A DNA stretch of 64,000 bases, from NCBI RefSeq assembly GCF_002288925.2, contig NW_022098022.1, positions 1,517,622 to 1,581,621 of the forward strand, given 5' to 3'. Position 1 is the stretch's first letter. Each line of letters begins with the position of its first letter. This document shows positions 59,136 through 64,000 of the stretch, piece after piece. The notes below the pieces were generated by a model. It did no database searches, was not told the DNA's origin, and was given only the letters and a program-made list of their open reading frames with translations. The position numbers were made by a program, and so were the translations under genes. Origin of the DNA: Delphinapterus leucas (lineage: Eukaryota > Chordata > Mammalia > Artiodactyla > Monodontidae).

Positions 59136-59829
59136 CTAGATATGAAACAGCGGTGAATAATTAAAATCTTTTTCTTTTATCAAGATGGCATTTTGGTAGA
59201 ATAATAGGTGGTTAGCAGACTCTGTGTACAGTAGGAAATGGTGTAGTCACAAGTTACAGTGGCAACGCAGCTGTTTGGAGGCATAATTTTTCCTACTTCT
59301 GTCTGTTTGACATTTTACTATTCTTCAGGGAGGAAACACTTCACAAAGGGTTCCATTGTTCCTGGGAATGCAGTTTCTGGTGGTATGTTTTAGTAACTCA
59401 AAAATGAGGCGTGTGTACAAAACCAACTATCAATAACAAAGCTATTACTACACATAAAATCCTTAAAAATAAGATCTACAGTCTTCAGTTCCTGGAGGGT
59501 TTCTAATCATGTGGCTCAATTTATACTTCATGATTCAACTCCTCTTAACAAGCATGAAAAAGGAAAAGCATAGAACAGAGTTAGTTATTTTCCACTCGTG
59601 ATTAAACACTCTTGGCCCCTTACGGAACACGCCAAAATCTCTGGGCAAGGAATATCCTAGCTTAGCTTGTGGACACAGAAGGTTTCAGGGAGCTCCTAGG
59701 ATGGTGGATTGCAAGCTCATGGGAATATGAGCCTTAGGCGGTGCTGGTGGTATGTGTTCACTGGCAACTTTTCCCACTGTTAGGAGACTTTGCATACCAT
59801 GAAAACAAGTTCCTCTGCTTTATTGTATG
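59136..59829. other. No gene or assigned repeat
   Basis: About 700 AT-rich bases between two MIRs. Confidence 0.45.
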
Positions 59830-59965
59830 TAAAGTTCTGACTTACAATGTAGGAATGACAATAACGCCATCATAGATTATTAAAGGGTATAATACATGTA
59901 TTGTACTTAGCATATGTCTAACACATAGCGGGTGTTTCATAAATTTTGATTCCTTTCCTCATTTC
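59830..59965 (+). mobile_element. MIR SINE, 3' part
   Basis: 'gtaggaatgacaataacgcc', 'gggtataatacatgtattgt', 'cttagcatatgtctaacaca', 'tagcgggtgtttcataaatt' match the MIR 3' half. Confidence 0.65.
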
Positions 59966-61514
59966 TCAATCTCTCCAGTACCCCAGCATCTAAGGTTCAG
60001 AGAATTTCAAGAGATCTCATGCTGGGTAATGTGCTTCTCATCGAGGACAAGTAGTAATTTTTGAAACAAAATCCAGTTCTCTTTTGAGATACTACTTCCA
60101 TCTTTTGTCTTACTGTAACATATTGATAATGGTTATTTTAATGTCCTTGCCTGCTAACTCCAGTATCTGGGTAATCTGTGGGTCTGCTTTTTTTTTTTTT
60201 TTTTTTTTTTAATATTGATTATTGGTCCAGATGATGCTATTTTACTCCAGGGGAGGTTATGTTTTTCCCTGTAGATGTACAGAACAGACACATTGATCCC
60301 AAGGACTGTCTAGTTCGGGGTGAGTTGCAGACTGAATTCAAATCAGTCCACGACTGCTTCATCCCCATCCCTGAGAGGTGGCCTCCTAGACTTTTAGATT
60401 GAGATTCTGGCAGATCCATGTCCACTGAGCCCTGGAAATTAAGTTATGCCCTTCAGAGGTTTGATTTTATTAATTTAGCTTCCTACCCTACACAGCTTCG
60501 AATTTTGGCAAAGTCTTGGCAGGGAACCTGGTGTATGTTTGCGGCAGGTCACCTCAAGTGGGATCTCGTTTTCTAATCACTGCAAAACTGCAGGACAGTC
60601 CCTCAGCCTCCCATCCCACCTAGAACACTGTAAATATTTCCCGGAAAAAGCTGCCTTTGTGTTTGCAGGTTCCTTAGATTCCTATTCATCATGCCAACCC
60701 ACTCAACCACGAAAGCTCTATTGTTTCGTCTTGCCCCCAGCGCCTGCGTGGCTGGGCCGAGCCCTGTCCTTGAATGCACACATGCCCTAGGAAAGAAGAT
60801 CTGCTATCGACTTCAGCTCCCCTCATGACGGCTCTTCCTTTTGGGGATTTCATTTTCCCTAGTCCCTCTTGCTTCCATAGCTTTCCACTGTATTTAAAAA
60901 TAGGATTTCACTGCAATGCATCCACTTTCTAGCTGTTGCCATGGCTTAATATATCATATCCAGAAAAGAAAATCTCAAAGATAAATAATTTTAAATTTCA
61001 GTTAAGGTTCCATTTTTTTCAACCATATAGTTGGAGCGCATAATTATAGTAATGGTTGGGTCATCTAGCAGCTCTTTGTACGGACTATCTCTGAAACCTG
61101 CCGTGTTCTTCCTCTAGAAAGGGCAGCAGCAGATCTAGAACCGAGTTGCTTGAAGGAATGATAGACTGAATTTAAGGTTAGCTTCAGAGGATTATTCTTT
61201 TCGGGATGAGTATCTTTAGAGTAACCAGGAAGGACTTCAGAAGCTTAGACCCGTGGGGTATTGAGTCAGGGTCATACCATAGCACAGCAGATTACTCAAG
61301 AGTTGAATTCAAGTTGAGATGGTAATGATCTGTGATTAGTCAACCAGCAACCTTACATGTTAAATATTTTCCAAGTCTCAGTTTTACTACCCATGGACAT
61401 CATAACTCAGCACTGAACTTTCAATTACATTAAGTCTAGAAGGAGATTGATTTCCAAATAGAGGAGCACAGAAAGAGCTGGGTGTGAGAGCTGTTTCTCC
61501 CAGAACTTCACCGC
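59966..61514. other. No gene; 23-T homopolymer and a possible old LINE scrap
   Basis: T23 at 60188-60210. The surrounding 60125-60260 ('taatgtccttgcctgctaac', 'attgattattggtc') has the style of an old L1/LTR internal sequence but is not assigned. The 83-codon ORF at 60539-60790 has no domain. Confidence 0.4.
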
Positions 61515-61690
61515 GGCTCATTGATTAATTTGTGCCCTCCTGCAGTTTCATAAAATAGGAACAATAATGGTACCTGCCTCTTGGGGTAATTTTGATAAGT
61601 AAGTTTACGTGTAAATGCTCAGAACAGTCCCTACCAAACAGCGAACCGTTATGTGTGCTTGCTGCCATTATTATCATCAATATTATCACT
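61515..61690 (+). mobile_element. MIR SINE, 3' part
   Basis: 'gcagtttcataaaataggaa', 'caataatggtacctgcctct', 'ctcagaacagtccctaccaa' and 'tgctgccattattatcatca' match the MIR 3' half. Confidence 0.75.
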
Positions 61691-64000
61691 GGCAAAAATT
61701 ACAGTGAAATGATCACCAGAATTTGAGTCACGAGTCTCACTGAACAGACTTGGGTTATGGCCTGCACTTCTCCATTTGCTAACTTTAGCAAATCCTTAAA
61801 CTATATTATTTTATATTCCCACCAGAGAAATGCATATGATCATTTATTCTTATTTGTACAATAAAATAATGGTCCTTTCTACAGTGGAAAATTGATACAT
61901 TAGTCAAAATGCTACGGAACAAACTTGCTTTTCAAGGCGGTGATTTTTCTCTACCTAGCCCAATGAAATGCTCATTTACAGTGACGAGGGCACTGAAAGC
62001 TATTGGAAGTGTGAGTTATACACACGGGACATATGGCAAAAGACCACACAGGCTTCTTTAGTATTGAAAAAATACCACCAACTATAGAGTCTGTCCTACT
62101 TTTAGGAAAACAAGAGCTATTGAAATGAGAATTGCTATTGCAGTCTCACTGGCAATATAGACTTGGATTACCCAATTGTGTTGTAGATATTTTAAGAAAT
62201 AATTCATAAAAGGAAATTTGATGCCTCATATTGTCTCTTCGGTTCCTAAGACATATTCAAGGTACATGCTTTATTGAGTTGTTGAATGAGGAATTGTATC
62301 CTTCGTTGTCCTTGAGTTCTCTAAATTCCAATAGAAAAGGAAATACAGAGCAGTGGAAAGCCTATGTCTGGTACAGCGAATGGTTTATTCTAGTAATGGA
62401 ACTGGATATCCAAAGGCGGGGAGGCAACAATGACACCTTCCAAGGACAAGTTATTTGCGGATGGACTACAACAGATAGAAGAGGTCTTTATCTTTGCTTT
62501 AACATACTGAGAGCAGCTCAAAGAATCAGGCATATGAACTGTTGCATATATTATCTGGATCACAGGTGATTTTATTGGGTTCATAGGTATGTACCTGCAT
62601 AGCTGAGTAAAAAAAAAAATCTACTGAGTGGACAGCTACGCTCACTGGGGTGAAGCATTCGTGCACAGTTATTCTGAATTCAATTCCCTTTAAGCATAAT
62701 ACTGAGAACTGAAACCGTCTTCAGTTACAAACCTCAACATCTACGTTAATATGAATTTACTTTCCAGGAATATCTTGCCTTGGATGATAACAGCTTGTTT
62801 CAGGAACTTACTAGAATTAGATTTAATCCTGATGTCCACAGAGCTAAGATCACGATACTAAAGCAGAATGGAGGGCGCTATTGCACAAAGTCTTAAAACC
62901 TAAAAAAAAATTATTATAATGTAAACAAAAATAAAAGTTCAGCTTGACTTTATAACTACTTAAAAATAAGCTAGAGAAATGGATTTCAATTCTGGCCCAT
63001 ATGAATTAAAAGTACCTATGATTAAATGACTTCAAGTCAGGAACCTGTGTCAAAACATGAGTTACACCTAGAATCACAATTCACGTTCCCATTGTTCTCG
63101 CTAAAAGTCACTTTGCTTAAGAAAATTAAAGATGTGTCCATTAAGGGTAGTGGTATCTATCTAATAATTTTTAAAGTTTCCAAAAACTTTAGGTTTTTTA
63201 AAAGACTCTTCTTTTTTATAGAAAATAACTTTAAAGTTATAAGTCAAAGAAAAACATCTCAACAAAGGTCTGGAACGTAAATGTGGTGATATTTTAAAGG
63301 TAGCTAAGAATTTAAGATGGAGGAAACAGAACTTATATTAAGAGTCCTGAAGGGAGTCTACACATTGAATAATCCACTTACCCAAATGTCCTCCCCTCTA
63401 CCAAGAAGTCATGTTCTCTGCTGTGTGTCCCAATGCAGCAAGCTGGTGAGCCCATCAGTTAGCAACAGAGAATCAAAGAGAAGACTTCCTTCCCAGATTG
63501 CCAGGAAAATGACAAGTGTTATTATGTAAATAGTCACACTTTTCCACAGAGGGTGGTGAGAAACAAGTACACCATGGAGTTTTAAAGAAAAAAAACCAAA
63601 AACCAAACCAAAACAAACAAACAAAAACTAAGTGAGGGAAGAAGATATTCATAGTTCCCATTTGGAATGATTCTTTGAAATAATTGAAAACCATAGGAAT
63701 ATATAAGGAAAACCAAGGAATATATATTCCTTGATAATATCCCTTGTCACTCATAGATAATTTCAGCTTTGCTTGTGACTGTCCCTTTCATAATACTAAT
63801 AATGATAAAAAAAATTCACGGCCAAACGTGTTCATACATTTAACTCCAGCGACAAACACAGATAAAACGAAATCCATGGTTAACAACAAAGCTTTGTATT
63901 ATGCCAACAGTTCAACTTTCTAACTGTCCAAAAAGAGAAAACTGATTGAATTGGATTCTTCTTGTTCTCCTGTTCATTTTGTATTTCCAGGACTAAAGAA
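61691..64000. other. No gene recognised to the right edge
   Basis: AT-rich. A faint MIR-like scrap lies near 61740-61880 ('acttgggttatggcctgcac'). A (CAAA/CCAAA)n stretch lies at 63585-63629. The 112-codon ORF at 62231-62569 has no recognisable domain. Confidence 0.4.

Noticed and set aside
1..64000. CRISPR array, bacterial operon, phage or plasmid features
   Set aside because: The SINE, LINE and MIR content shows mammalian nuclear DNA; regular repeats seen are microsatellites or L1 parts.

Overview
The window is nuclear DNA of a mammal, most likely a cetacean. The main evidence is three copies of the tRNA-derived SINE that starts 'GGGACTTCCCTGGTGG' (CHR-type, typical of whales and their closest relatives), together with several L1 tails of the kind common in whale genomes. 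Mammal-wide fossils (MIR, L2, MER5, MER20, MaLR LTRs) are also present. I see no BovB or Bov-tA, which argues against a ruminant. The DNA is AT-rich. I could not identify any host protein-coding exon, CpG island, tRNA, rRNA or snRNA gene. The window reads as intergenic or deep intronic sequence, and nearly every recognisable protein-like stretch belongs to a decayed transposable element.

Layout. 1-941: 5' end of a minus-strand L1 that runs off the left edge. 942-5919: mostly featureless, with a purine tract, a G-run and one L2-like fragment. 5929-6727: an unusual DNA transposon fossil with long terminal inverted repeats and Mutator-like (MULE) coding remnants, the most interesting object here. 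6855-10817: a MIR and low-copy sequence. 10829-11175: a CHR SINE. 11187-18200: mostly featureless, with a short L1 tail and a few unconvincing ORFs. 18205-22720: dense in old repeats (MIRs, MER20, a MaLR LTR, and a CHR SINE inserted into a MIR). 22721-29211: sparse, with an L2 and a third CHR SINE. 29228-35148: a full-length L1 with a target-site duplication (TSD) and both reading frames destroyed. 35165-41330: old repeat mosaics, a nested L1 tail and a 219-bp GA tract. 41330-46440: a local duplication embedded in a MIR, an old LINE 3' end and an L1 tail. 46446-54815: successive L1 insertions, five of them with or beside readable junctions, a MER5 pair and MIRs. 54827-64000: sparse, with a G-quadruplex motif, an L1 stub and MIRs.

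The elements do not form a pathway. They record successive insertions: the MIR/L2/MULE/MER layer is oldest, MaLR LTRs and L1M-type LINEs are next, and the cetacean-lineage L1s and CHR SINEs are last, several of them with intact TSDs. Family names come from recalled consensus sequences, not from a search.
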